64,000 nt of DNA. Origin: Vibrio sp. MEBiC08052. Its GTDB lineage: Bacteria; Pseudomonadota; Gammaproteobacteria; Enterobacterales; Vibrionaceae. Shown here in pieces: positions 34,637 through 43,847 of the stretch; within the stretch, counting starts at the first letter, position 1; each line of letters opens with the position of its first letter. The notes under the pieces were generated by a model that saw only the letters and a program-made list of their open reading frames with translations, had not been told where the DNA came from and ran no database searches. The stretch covers positions 3,458,660-3,522,659 of the forward strand of contig NZ_KQ947475.1 of the NCBI RefSeq assembly GCF_001506075.1, read 5' to 3'. The translations under genes and the position numbers were made by a program.

Positions 34637-36127
34637 ATGGAAAATAGCTTTGCTATTACAACGACCTTTATCGTGTACCTCATTATGATGTTAGCGATAG
34701 GGATCTACGCGTACTTACGAACGAAAAACTCAACCGATTACTTTCTCGGCGGGCGCTCTTTAGGTCCTTGGCCTGCGGCTTTGTCGGCAGGTGCATCCGA
34801 TATGAGTGGTTGGTTGTTACTGGGGCTGCCCGGCTACGCTTATGCTGCCGGATTAGAATCCTTATGGTTAGCCGGAGGATTGCTACTCGGAAACTGGCTC
34901 AACTGGTTTATCGCAGCAAAACGCCTCCGCACTTACAGTATTACCACCGACGCCATTACAATTCCTGAGTTCCTGTCTCGCCGTTTTAATGATCAGTCGA
35001 AGTTGATTCAAACAATTTCTGCATTTTTCGTTTTGTTGTTTTTCCTTTTTTACACCAGCTCGGGTTTAGTTGCTGGCGGGAAACTGTTTGAAACAGTCTT
35101 TGGTCTTGATTATTCCACGGCAGTGATTATCGGTACGATTTGTGTGGTGTCATACACGCTGTTTGGTGGATTCCTTGCCGTGGCATGGACCGATTTAGTT
35201 CAGGGCCTGCTGATGGCGGCTGCGTTACTCATTGTCCCAATTACAGTGATGCAAGGTGGTTTTGCTGAATTAAGCGACAACCTCGCTCAGATTAACCCAG
35301 AGTTACTGACCATTTGGCATGGCATTGATGGCAAACCATTAACCGCAGTTGCCATTATTTCTCTGGCAGCCTGGGGCCTCGGATATTTTGGTCAGCCACA
35401 TATTTTGGCGCGTTTTCAGGCGACTCGTTCAAATAAAGATCTGCGCACTGCGCGTCGGATTGCAATCGGTTGGTCTGCATTAGCGATGTTTGGTGCGGTG
35501 ATGGTTGGGCTTGTTGGTTTGGTTTATACCACGAACCACCCAACGCTGACATTAGAAGATGGCGAGAAGATCTTCATGCTGTTGGTCAATGCTGCTTTCC
35601 ATCCGGTCATTGCAGGGATTCTATTAGCGGCAATCCTTGCGGCAATCATGAGTACAGCAGATTCTCAGCTATTAGTCTGTTCATCGGCATTAGCAGAAGA
35701 TTTCTATAAACAGGTCATTAAGAAAGATGCAACATCTGAACAGATTGTTCGGGTTGGTCGCTTTTCTGTTATGGCGGTTTCTATACTAGCTTTAGTATTG
35801 GCTATGACACCCGATAGTTCCGTTCTGGGATTGGTTTCTTATGCATGGGCCGGATTTGGGGCTGCATTCGGACCTGCACTCGTGATCAGTCTATTCTGGT
35901 CTCGTATGAACCGTAATGGTGCCTTAGCGGGGATCGTTGTGGGCGGCGTGACAATTGTGGTTTGGAAGCAATTAACCGGTGGCATTTTTGATGTCTATGA
36001 AATTGTGCCGGGGATGATCTTCTCTACCGTTGCAATTGTGGTTGTCTCACTACTGAGCCGTGAGCCGGAGACAGCTGTTCAAGCACAACATCATACCTTC
36101 TTGAAACAGCTGAAAGAGCTGGATTAA
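34637..36127 (+). CDS. putP: Sodium/proline symporter
   Basis: The 496-residue SSS-family transporter has about 13 transmembrane helices. Family hallmarks are YFLGGRSLGPWPAALSAGASDMSGWLLLGLPG near the N-terminus (Na+ and proline site), IAAKRLRTYSITTDAITIPEFLSRRF, and the sodium signature region GILLAAILAAIMSTADSQLLVCSSALAEDFY. It takes up proline with Na+ to feed PutA. The ribosome site is AGAGGAA. It is third in the put cluster, 91 bp after the dehydrogenase-like gene, and is followed by a terminator. Length matches E. coli PutP (502). Confidence 0.97.
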   Translation: MENSFAITTTFIVYLIMMLAIGIYAYLRTKNSTDYFLGGRSLGPWPAALSAGASDMSGWLLLGLPGYAYAAGLESLWLAGGLLLGNWLNWFIAAKRLRTYSITTDAITIPEFLSRRFNDQSKLIQTISAFFVLLFFLFYTSSGLVAGGKLFETVFGLDYSTAVIIGTICVVSYTLFGGFLAVAWTDLVQGLLMAAALLIVPITVMQGGFAELSDNLAQINPELLTIWHGIDGKPLTAVAIISLAAWGLGYFGQPHILARFQATRSNKDLRTARRIAIGWSALAMFGAVMVGLVGLVYTTNHPTLTLEDGEKIFMLLVNAAFHPVIAGILLAAILAAIMSTADSQLLVCSSALAEDFYKQVIKKDATSEQIVRVGRFSVMAVSILALVLAMTPDSSVLGLVSYAWAGFGAAFGPALVISLFWSRMNRNGALAGIVVGGVTIVVWKQLTGGIFDVYEIVPGMIFSTVAIVVVSLLSREPETAVQAQHHTFLKQLKELD

Positions 36128-36146
36128 AGACGAAAATAATATCAGG

Positions 36147-36172
36147 ACCCCTCATTTTGAGGGGTTTTTTTT
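36147..36172 (+). terminator. Rho-independent terminator after putP
   Basis: The stem ACCCCTC / GAGGGGT has an ATTTT loop and is followed by eight T residues, 20 bp after the putP stop. Confidence 0.95.
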
Positions 36173-36360
36173 CGATGTAGTATGATGAACTTAGCGATTG
36201 ATAATGGTCATAGATATAAACGATTAGGGGGTTTTGGGAATAATCAATAAAATTTTAGCGACATATGTCACAAAATTGATGTTGATCTTTGAGAAAGTGT
36301 TTCTATATGGATAAATACTCTTATTATTAGCTATAAGTAGTTTACTTGATGAGGCTTGTC

Positions 36361-36603
36361 ATGTCTGAAGCATATTGTCCCGTGTGTCGTAAAGTCACTC
36401 CACATAAATCAATTATGCGACGTTGTCAGACTGAACGTTGTACGCGATGGCAGGAGATTCAGCTATTCATTTCCTCACTGATGCGTGGTAATCATTATTA
36501 TAAAATGGAAAGACAACATTTTTGCCGGATATGTAACCACCAGAATGTCAGACCTGTTCTTGCCTTACCGAATAATCCCCACAATGAGCCTCGAATTTCT
36601 TAG
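36361..36603 (+). CDS. Small cysteine-rich protein, probable double zinc ribbon
   Basis: The 80-residue basic protein starts at ATG 36361, 6 nt after GAGG (the frame opens earlier, at TTG 36346, without a site). It has cysteine knuckles CPVC (start of protein), C-x4-C (RRCQTERCTRW) and CRIC (HFCRICN), with nearby His residues, consistent with two zinc-binding sites. Such proteins often bind nucleic acid. I do not recognise a named family. It stands alone between put and mtl, and a parS2 site follows 41 bp after its stop. Confidence 0.65.
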   Translation: MSEAYCPVCRKVTPHKSIMRRCQTERCTRWQEIQLFISSLMRGNHYYKMERQHFCRICNHQNVRPVLALPNNPHNEPRIS

Positions 36604-36644
36604 TCTAGTGTGAATCGCTCAGGCTGAAGCTTCCCCCCTGACTC

Positions 36645-36657
36645 TTTACAGTGTAAA
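36645..36657. other. parS2 centromere site
   Basis: TTTACAGTGTAAA is an exact parS2 consensus in the intergenic space between the zinc-ribbon gene and mtlR, about 24 kb from the origin-proximal copy. Confidence 0.88.
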
Positions 36658-36830
36658 TTAGAGCCATAACTTATATGGTCTACTGTTTGTTTTAGCAAAC
36701 TCTTGCTTTGATAAGCTTTATGCTTTGACGACTCTAGCAAGACTCCTCATGTTATGATTTGAAGAGCCTCTCGTTTTAGATGATGGGACATTGAATTATG
36801 TCGTAGCACGACATATTCCCGCTTGGCGTG

Positions 36831-37370
36831 CTACGTAGTAAAAGGGCTTTCAACATTGAGCATATTACATATCTCAACAATCGCGAGCGATAGACTTGAT
36901 TTAATCACTTGTTGTTGGCGGTTCAATTGTAATTGATAAAGTTTTGTATCTGTGTCCTCATCATTGATGAGTGCCGGTGTTAATTGAAAGACTCCCATTT
37001 TTTTTAAAGCGCTAATTTTGTGAATCGCATCCAATATCTTTGGATCCATAAAATGATATTCAGTCCCATCTTTGTTTAACAGATTTCTGAGACGAATGAT
37101 CGTATCGATATCGTGATAAACTTCATCCGTTATCACTCCTAATCCAAACAGCAGCTTGATACGGACACTTAAATCGCCCAGCGGGCCCGAAGATTCCAAC
37201 AGTGGATTAATCACAGCTTTAACAGCGAGATAATCACTCCGGAAAATACGTTGTACTAGTGAATCGACAGATGTTTCAAAGATGTTGACAGCAGCGATGA
37301 AAAAACCCCTGACCGATGAGGCTACATTCAACTGCTCAATAATGTCTGCTTCGTTAATTTTTTCTACCAT
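36831..37370 (-). CDS. mtlR: Mannitol operon repressor MtlR
   Basis: The 179-residue helical protein of the MtlR family carries the core pattern VRGFFIAAVNIFETSVDSLV, RSDYLAVKAVINPLLESSGPLGDLS and FGLGVITDEVYHDI. MtlR represses mannitol operons but has no classical helix-turn-helix. The start is set at ATG 37370 (MVEKINEADIIEQLN), which fits relatives; a GTG at 37427 would add 19 residues without family support. It is last in the mtlA-mtlD-mtlR operon, after mtlD. Confidence 0.9.
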   Translation of the reverse strand: MVEKINEADIIEQLNVASSVRGFFIAAVNIFETSVDSLVQRIFRSDYLAVKAVINPLLESSGPLGDLSVRIKLLFGLGVITDEVYHDIDTIIRLRNLLNKDGTEYHFMDPKILDAIHKISALKKMGVFQLTPALINDEDTDTKLYQLQLNRQQQVIKSSLSLAIVEICNMLNVESPFTT

Positions 37371-37437
37371 AAAGAAAGCATCATAGTTAAAAAGGAGGAG
37401 GGGGTAGGAGCTGGCCCCCAACCTCACTTATTATTTT

Positions 37438-38583
37438 TTAGAGGGTATTATAGATAGCTTCGACTTGCTTAGCTTCCGTCCCGTGTTCATTCAGATTGGC
37501 ATAGTGAGCTAATGTTGCCAGAACACCATGCTGACTCAGATATGCCTGTAATTCGACGGCCTGAGGATCTGAATCGTTCGTGTATTTTAATGCAGCCGCA
37601 ATGCCTTTCAACAGCGCTGTATTTGCAATACTGTACGCCATTGTACCACGTAATGGTTTGATTAAACGGTCATTTTCTCCGAGCTTACGGATTGGTTGAC
37701 GGCCAACCCGTTCAACGTCATCGATTAAATACGGATTGGCAAATCGGGACAGAATCTTCTCGATATAAGCCGCATGAGCTTTACGATCAAATTGGTAACG
37801 ATGAATTAAAACTTCTCCGCTTTCTGTCATCGCTTGTTTGACATCAGCATAGATCGCTTCATCTTCAATCGCTTCTTTGACCGTCTGAAAACCTTTGAGA
37901 CAGCCCAGATAGGCTGTAATACAGTGCCCAGTATTGAGCGTAAACAACTTTCGCTCAATGTAAGCCATCAGATTATCCGTCTTTTCCATGCCCGGAATTT
38001 CAGGAACGTCACCCACAAATTGCAACTCATCAACGATCCATTCACTGAAACTTTCGACGGTCACATCCAGAATATTATCGGATACTTCTGCCGGAGGGAC
38101 AATGCGATCAACGGCTGAATCGACAAAGCCAATCAGCGTGTCAGCCTTGACATGATAGTCTGCTGCCAGATGCAAATAGACTTGTGCTTTCAGATGTGAG
38201 GAGCCCCGAATCATATTCTCACAAGCAATAATATTCAGAGGTGTTGTGTTGCCGCTATCAAGCCGTTTCTGGATGCCTGTCGCGATAGTTTTCGCGATGA
38301 TATCCAGCACGTTCGGTCCAACGGCGGTCGTAATTAAGTCAACCTGAGTGATGTGTTCATCAATCTCATCACTTGCTGAGTTTACGGCCGTGACATTTTT
38401 GACCGTTTGCCACTGGCACTCAGAGCCAACTATTTTGACTTGATACTGCCCGTCTTGACGCAGTTTATCTACGATTGCCTGATTGACGTCTGCAAAAATA
38501 ACGTGGATTCCTGCATCTGCCAGAAGTTTGCCAATAAATCCCCGTCCGATGTTACCGGCACCAAAATGAATTGCCTTTTTCAT
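37438..38583 (-). CDS. mtlD: Mannitol-1-phosphate 5-dehydrogenase
   Basis: The 381-residue cytosolic NAD-dependent enzyme converts mannitol-1-phosphate to fructose-6-phosphate. The N-terminal Rossmann motif [15 protein letters not shown] binds NAD, and the C-terminal domain contains the family signature [16 protein letters not shown] and the conserved Lys region (KLFTLNTGH). Length equals E. coli MtlD (382). It is the second gene of the mannitol operon, 63 bp after mtlA with a stable hairpin between. Confidence 0.97.
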   Translation of the reverse strand: MKKAIHFGAGNIGRGFIGKLLADAGIHVIFADVNQAIVDKLRQDGQYQVKIVGSECQWQTVKNVTAVNSASDEIDEHITQVDLITTAVGPNVLDIIAKTIATGIQKRLDSGNTTPLNIIACENMIRGSSHLKAQVYLHLAADYHVKADTLIGFVDSAVDRIVPPAEVSDNILDVTVESFSEWIVDELQFVGDVPEIPGMEKTDNLMAYIERKLFTLNTGHCITAYLGCLKGFQTVKEAIEDEAIYADVKQAMTESGEVLIHRYQFDRKAHAAYIEKILSRFANPYLIDDVERVGRQPIRKLGENDRLIKPLRGTMAYSIANTALLKGIAAALKYTNDSDPQAVELQAYLSQHGVLATLAHYANLNEHGTEAKQVEAIYNTL

Positions 38584-38614
38584 AGACTTTTACCTACAAA
38601 TTGTAAACAAAGAA

Positions 38615-38639
38615 AAGTAGAGGTGGATTCCCTCTACTT
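38615..38639 (-). promoter_or_regulatory. Intercistronic hairpin between mtlA and mtlD
   Basis: AAGTAGAGG / CCTCTACTT form a 9-bp stem with a 7-nt loop. On the minus strand it is followed by TTTCTTTG, a weak T tract. It may trim or attenuate the mtl transcript and so lower mtlD relative to mtlA. Confidence 0.6.
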
Positions 38640-38646
38640 ATGAGCC

Positions 38647-40536
38647 TTATGTGGTGGGATTTCCCAACACTTCCAGAATGGCGTTCACATCATTGGTTGA
38701 CGTGAGCGTGGTGATCGCATCCGGGTCATCGAGCGCATTGGTGATCGTAGAAATGACCGCCATATGTTCGTCGTTCTGTGCTGCGATACCGATAACCAGT
38801 TTGGCAATGCCATCTGGCTCATCGGTAAACTGAACACCGTCCGGGTATTGGCAGATGACAATGCCCGTTTTCAGAACGTGATTTTTCGCTTCGATGGTCC
38901 CGTGCGGTACCGCGATGGATTCACCCAGATACGTAGACACCATCTTTTCTCTTTCAAACATGGCATCGATATAGCTGGGGTCTGCATATCCGAGTGCGAC
39001 GAGTTGTTCTCCCGCATAACGGATGGCTTCTTCTTTGTTACTTGCTTTGAGGTTTAAGTGAATGTTACGGGTTTCGATTTGGAATGCCGGTTGGGTTTCA
39101 GCGTCAGCGTTTTGGGCCGCGACTGATTGACCGGCATCAGACTTTTTTATCTCATTGACGAGATTGTTATACATTTCATTATCCAGAAAATTGGTTAAAG
39201 AAATGTGGTGTGCCGATGGCGCATGTTTCCGGGCCCGATCTGTTAAATCTTTATGAGTAATGACGATATCAACATCTTGAGGAAGATGATTAATTGCCAA
39301 GTTGGTGACTTGAATGTCCAGTCCCGCTGCTTGTATTTTTTTACGCAGCATACTGGCACCCATCGCACTGGACCCCATGCCTGCATCACACGCGACAATG
39401 ATCTTTTTGACATCACCTGTGAATTGTTGAGCTGTTGATGAGCCTTTGGATTCGGCTTTCATTTCTTGCATTTGAGTTGTCGCTTTCTCCAAAGAATCTT
39501 CACCATCGGTTTCTTGATCTCTTTGTGTTTTCATCAACAGTGACGCAACCGTAAATGAGACGGCAGCAGCGGCAGTGATTGAACAAAGCACACCGATAAT
39601 CGAGCTCTTCGGCGTCATGAGTAATACGGCAAAAATAGAGCCGGGTGATGCTGGAGATACCAAACCGGCACCAAATACAGTTAATACAAATACACCAGTC
39701 ATCCCGCCGGCAATAGCTGCGAGAATCAAACGAGGATTCATCAGAATATATGGGAAGTAAATCTCGTGGATCCCGCCCAAAAAGTGAATGATGGTTGCGC
39801 CACCGGCGGTTTGTTTGGCTGTCCCTTTACCAAAAACGATATAGGCCAGCAGAATACCCAGCCCGGGCCCCGGATTCGCTTCAATCAGGAAGAAAATGGA
39901 TTTACCGGTTTCACTGGCTTGCTGAATTCCCAGTGGCGAGAAAATACCGTGGTTGATGGCATTGTTCAGAAATAGAATTTTAGCGGGTTCGACAAAAAGT
40001 GAAGTTAAAGGGAGTAGGTGAGCTTTCACCAAGACGTCTACACCCGTTGCCAGTGCAGTAGAGAGGACCTTGACGAATGGGCCAATCAGGAAAAAAGCGA
40101 TGATCGCGAAGATCATACCAATCATACCGGCCGAGAAGTTATTGACCAGCATTTCGAAGCCACTTCTGACTTTTCCATCGACTTTTTTGTCAAACGTTTT
40201 AATTGCCCATCCACCGATTGGACCTGCAATCATTGCGCCCATAAACATTGGGATATCAGCACCGACGATAACGCCCATTGTGGTGATAGCACCGACGACT
40301 GCGCCTCGTTCACCACCGACCAGTTTACCCCCGGTATAACCAATCAGCAGTGGTAATAGGTAGGTAATCATCGGCCCGACAAGTGCAGCCAATGTTTCAT
40401 TAGGTGTCCATCCTGTCGGAATGAACAGTGCTGTAATAAATCCCCATGCGATAAATGCCCCAATGTTCGGCATAACCATGTTGGACAAGAACCGGCCAAA
40501 ATTTTGTATCTTGACCTTTGCATCTGGTGATATCAT
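38647..40536 (-). CDS. mtlA: Mannitol-specific PTS permease EIICBA
   Basis: The 629-residue inner-membrane transporter phosphorylates mannitol during uptake. EIIC covers about residues 1-345 (GRFLSNMVMPNIGAFIAWG, IIHFLGGIHEIYFPYILMNP). EIIB follows, with its phosphocysteine in IIVACDAGMGSSAMGASM. EIIA is C-terminal, with its phosphohistidine in GESIAVPHGTIEAK. ATG 40536 is chosen (MISPDAKVKIQNFG, with GGGGA 9 nt upstream); the open frame to 40632 has no family match. It is first in mtlADR and likely CRP-activated. Confidence 0.97.
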   Translation of the reverse strand: MISPDAKVKIQNFGRFLSNMVMPNIGAFIAWGFITALFIPTGWTPNETLAALVGPMITYLLPLLIGYTGGKLVGGERGAVVGAITTMGVIVGADIPMFMGAMIAGPIGGWAIKTFDKKVDGKVRSGFEMLVNNFSAGMIGMIFAIIAFFLIGPFVKVLSTALATGVDVLVKAHLLPLTSLFVEPAKILFLNNAINHGIFSPLGIQQASETGKSIFFLIEANPGPGLGILLAYIVFGKGTAKQTAGGATIIHFLGGIHEIYFPYILMNPRLILAAIAGGMTGVFVLTVFGAGLVSPASPGSIFAVLLMTPKSSIIGVLCSITAAAAVSFTVASLLMKTQRDQETDGEDSLEKATTQMQEMKAESKGSSTAQQFTGDVKKIIVACDAGMGSSAMGASMLRKKIQAAGLDIQVTNLAINHLPQDVDIVITHKDLTDRARKHAPSAHHISLTNFLDNEMYNNLVNEIKKSDAGQSVAAQNADAETQPAFQIETRNIHLNLKASNKEEAIRYAGEQLVALGYADPSYIDAMFEREKMVSTYLGESIAVPHGTIEAKNHVLKTGIVICQYPDGVQFTDEPDGIAKLVIGIAAQNDEHMAVISTITNALDDPDAITTLTSTNDVNAILEVLGNPTT

Positions 40537-41203
40537 ATGGATTCCCCGTTCGATGTACTCATTGGATGTTGTTGTGTTAACGGCTCGCCAAAGCCGTTGA
40601 ATTGAATCGTTCAAAATCAATCTAGCACACAATTTTTCAATTAAACTGAGAACGGGTTTTTTGTGATATGTATCAAAAATATGTAGGGTTACAAGTATCT
40701 TTTTAGTGATTTAAATCTATTTTTAGTACTGTAAATTTATTACAAATAACTGAATAACAAAAAGTCAACCTATTTTTTATGTTTAACTTCTCTTTTTTGA
40801 AAATCTATTTTTTATATTTATAGTGATTTGTGTCACTATTTTGATAGTTTTTATCTGAGGATAAAATATAAATGTGACATAGATCTCGATGTGTTATTTA
40901 TTTCAATATGTGAAATAAATTAGCTAAAAATTGGGAATGTGTTTTGTAAGAAATGTACATTTCTGTCACGGTTTGTAACCGTCTGTATCGAGAGGGCAAT
41001 GGTCATGCATCGATTGCTTATGGAAAATTAAAGATTAAGTGACTTGCGTTGTGCTCTCTGCGGAAAGCGCATGGAGACTTCATGACAGAGAGTGAAGGAA
41101 AAGTGAAGAAGAGCGCCTCACAGAAGTCGGGGGCTCGGAAAGGCTGAATCATAAAGAGCAGAGGCCGCGCTCTACTCCTATGAATCAGATGTTGTGTCGG
41201 TAC
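40537..41203 (-). promoter_or_regulatory. mtl regulatory region with CRP sites; possible small-RNA locus
   Basis: The gap upstream of mtlA holds a hairpin AACGGCT / AGCCGTT (40579-40598) in the leader, a CRP-like site TGTGA-N6-TCAAA at 40662-40677, and a perfect GTGA-N6-TCAC core at 40823-40836, plus a half site at 40873. Further out are the palindromes AGAAATGTACATTTCT (40949-40964) and CGGTTTGTAACCG (40970-40982). In V. cholerae the small RNA MtlS is transcribed antisense to the mtlA leader from this position. I cannot confirm a homologue here from the sequence alone. Confidence 0.55.
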
Positions 41204-41560
41204 TCAGCTTTCTGTTTCTATATCTGAATCATCAACGAATTCGTCGAGCGCATCCGGCTTGTTACGGCCATTCAGCGTGTGGAAGCGTTTTCTGCCTCGG
41301 GCAAGGCGAACGTATTTTAACCAGACTCGCTCCAGTTTTGTTGTGGCTTTTTCTGGCTGTTCGAGCACGAGAAGAAAGTGTCTTTCATCGGCATTTACAG
41401 GTTCAAGGACACCTGATTCCAACTGGGACATGGTTTCACCAAACTGAATGAGCAGCTCTTCTTCAGCCAGCGTGAAATCACCTGATTTAGCAAATCCCCG
41501 CGGGAATTTCTTATTGTCGTAAAAATGCTTCTTTCCGTAACGGAATTCAGTCTCAGACAT
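41204..41560 (-). CDS. maoP: MaoP/YifE-family protein (DUF413)
   Basis: The 118-residue protein matches the DUF413 family: YDNKKFPRGFAKSGDFTLAEEELLIQFG, EPVNADERHFL, ERVWLKYVRLARGRKRFHTLNG, and an acidic tail. In E. coli MaoP (112 residues) organises the Ori macrodomain with the site maoS, and its gene is divergent from hdfR. The same divergent pair is seen here with the LysR gene at 41737. Whether it acts on this chromosome is unknown. Confidence 0.88.
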   Translation of the reverse strand: MSETEFRYGKKHFYDNKKFPRGFAKSGDFTLAEEELLIQFGETMSQLESGVLEPVNADERHFLLVLEQPEKATTKLERVWLKYVRLARGRKRFHTLNGRNKPDALDEFVDDSDIETES

Positions 41561-41736
41561 ATCAACCTCGCATCAATGCAGCGTTACACTTTTGTATTGA
41601 ATTACGGCGAAAGTTAGGCGTAATCTAAGGAAAAGAAAAACAAAAATTTTTTATCGTTATCATTGCATTTCATTATGTATATGCATATATCCTAAATCAC
41701 TTTAAGATGCAGTTTCAGTAAGAATAAAGGGTTGCT

Positions 41737-42627
41737 ATGGACGTCAAAGTCTTTCGTACTTTTCTGGAATTGGCCCGGGTGCGCCATTTTGGCCGGGCAG
41801 CAGAAAATTTATATTTAACGCAGGCAGCAGTTAGTGCACGTATCAAGCAACTTGAAAGTTATTTTGATACTCAGTTGTTTACCCGGGATCGCAATAATAT
41901 TAAGTTGACCTCAGCCGGAGAGCGCCTGATTAGTTATGCAGAGGTCATGGTCGCGACTTTACAACAGGCGAAGTTTGAACTGTCACTGGAAAGTGGTAAA
42001 GCGCTCCAGTTAACGATTGGCGGAACGCCAAATATTTGGGATGCTTATTTACAACACTGTCTGAGTAAAGTAACGGATACGTTTACTGGCTACGGATTTA
42101 TCGCGGAAGTCATGGGGCGGGAACAACTGAGCCGTGGATTACTTGAGCGTACTCTGGACATGGCATTTGTATTTGATCCGATTAAGGCCGAAGATTTGCA
42201 TTGTCGGAAAGTGACAGATCTGACACTTCTCTTTGTTTCAACTCAGCCGCAGTCGATCGATGATGCTTTCAAGCATCACTATGTCTATGTGGACTGGGGG
42301 GCTCGATTTGCCGCTGAACATGCGGAACGGCATCCACGTGTGACGACACCATTTTTACGGACGTCAACGGGCAGAATTGCGCTCGATTTTATTCTTGAAA
42401 AGAAAGGAAGTGCTTACTTACCTGCATCGCTTGTTGAACCTTTCCTGCGGACAGGTCAGCTACACTGTATTGACGGAGGTTCTGAATGGAAAAGACCCGT
42501 TTACCTCAGTTATCGCAAAAATAGTTCATCGGTCGATGCGATCGGGCAAGTGGAGATGTTGGTGAAAGATATCGACCCGCTGACAGCTTTTTCATTGCAG
42601 CAAGCGGGCGATATAGGCAGGGATTAG
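41737..42627 (+). CDS. hdfR: LysR-family regulator, HdfR-like
   Basis: The 296-residue LysR-type regulator has an N-terminal winged helix-turn-helix (FLELARVRHFGRAAENLYLTQAAVSARIKQLE, residues 9-41; RDRNNIKLTSAGERL) and a C-terminal effector domain. The helix sequence is very close to E. coli HdfR (RHFGRAAESLYLTQSAVS), and the gene is divergent from maoP as in E. coli. HdfR represses flhDC in E. coli; its target here is unknown. A 176-bp divergent promoter region separates it from maoP. Confidence 0.85.
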   Translation: MDVKVFRTFLELARVRHFGRAAENLYLTQAAVSARIKQLESYFDTQLFTRDRNNIKLTSAGERLISYAEVMVATLQQAKFELSLESGKALQLTIGGTPNIWDAYLQHCLSKVTDTFTGYGFIAEVMGREQLSRGLLERTLDMAFVFDPIKAEDLHCRKVTDLTLLFVSTQPQSIDDAFKHHYVYVDWGARFAAEHAERHPRVTTPFLRTSTGRIALDFILEKKGSAYLPASLVEPFLRTGQLHCIDGGSEWKRPVYLSYRKNSSSVDAIGQVEMLVKDIDPLTAFSLQQAGDIGRD

Positions 42628-42637
42628 AATAAATAGG

Positions 42638-43081
42638 TTATGACTTGATGGTGCGCAGGATGACTTGATCCAGACTCAGTTTTCCGGATCCGGAGAAAAT
42701 GAGTGAGGTACATACCGCTAGGAGTGCAAGCGCATACTCATAACCGTTATTGGACAGAAACAGACCGTTGTTAATGTGTACGGAAAAAATCGCGACCACC
42801 ATCGTAAAAGCGGTAACACATGCAGCCGGTCTGGTGAGTAGTCCTAGCAACAGGAACATGCCACCGAAGAACTCGCCGCTCCCGGCAAGGAATGCCATGA
42901 GCATACCGGGCTCAATGCCGATGGAAGCCATCCATTGGCCTGTCCCTCCGAGGCCATACCCACCAAACCAGCCAAAGAGTTTTTGAGCACCATGGGCCAT
43001 GAGAATGATGCCGATCGGAACACGAAGAATCAGTGGCGCATATTGAGCATTTGAATTCAGTAATTTACGTAAAAAATGCAT
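42638..43081 (-). CDS. DoxX-family membrane protein
   Basis: The 147-residue protein has four predicted transmembrane helices and the DoxX pattern LRVPIGIILMAHGAQKLFGWFGGYGLGG followed by GSGEFFGGMFLLLGLLTRPAA. DoxX proteins are linked to quinone or thiol redox stress in some bacteria, but many are uncharacterised. It is convergent with hdfR, 10 bp away, and has a long upstream gap of 277 bp in which nothing was recognised. Confidence 0.85.
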   Translation of the reverse strand: MHFLRKLLNSNAQYAPLILRVPIGIILMAHGAQKLFGWFGGYGLGGTGQWMASIGIEPGMLMAFLAGSGEFFGGMFLLLGLLTRPAACVTAFTMVVAIFSVHINNGLFLSNNGYEYALALLAVCTSLIFSGSGKLSLDQVILRTIKS

Positions 43082-43358
43082 ATCATCATTTCCTATATCA
43101 AAAAAGTTGAATTTGTTCTGAAGGTTGTTAGCACTATTAAAAGATGAATTTCATTGATGATAAATGTGTTATTTTGAATAGACTTGTTTAAAAAAATCGA
43201 ATAACAGAACGAGACAGCTGTCATGATATGTAAATCGAGTCAATCAACGGTTATACCGTCAGTAATCTACGCCCATCGAAATCATGGATGATTTGTGAAG
43301 TGGTTGGTACGTTTTTTGTTCGGAAATAGCGTACTCTGATGGGGGAGGAGGAATAGAT

Positions 43359-43751
43359 ATGTATCAATTCAAATATGCAGTGAAGTCGTATCTGGTGGTT
43401 CTATTGTCTTCTCTGTCACTGTATGGATGTTTTCAGGAAGAGCTAGAGCATTGGATAAATAAAGAAACTTATGCGTTTCAGGGGATTTATGAAAATCAGC
43501 ACAACACGGATTTGATCGCTTTTCACGAAGCAAAAGCTTCAATTCAAAGTGAAGGGAAATCGATGGTGGTTCCTTTTCAGGTTGATGGCAATTTTATTTA
43601 CATTCAGGTCAGGCAAAGCTCTAAAGAGAAAAGAGAAGACATTGTCATGCGCATTCATGGTGATGGTGAAGTGCTGACATGTAGTGCCTGTGCGAAATAT
43701 CATTTAAGTAATATCTGGCTTCGGACTATGCCTGAAAAACCGACGGAATAA
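43359..43751 (+). CDS. Small lipoprotein of unknown function
   Basis: The 130-residue protein starts behind GGAGGAGG. It has a lipoprotein signal with lipobox LYGC (Cys24), then a short mostly beta domain with a CSAC pair near the C-terminus (VLTCSACAKYHLSNIW). The residue after Cys is Phe, so outer-membrane sorting is expected. I do not recognise a characterised family. Confidence 0.72.
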   Translation: MYQFKYAVKSYLVVLLSSLSLYGCFQEELEHWINKETYAFQGIYENQHNTDLIAFHEAKASIQSEGKSMVVPFQVDGNFIYIQVRQSSKEKREDIVMRIHGDGEVLTCSACAKYHLSNIWLRTMPEKPTE

Positions 43752-43847
43752 CGTTCATCGTTGCGTATTGCATGTCGTTGACATAGTCCGTTTATCAGCT
43801 CACTTTGATCATATGAGCGCGCAGAACAACCCTCATTGGATTTTCAT

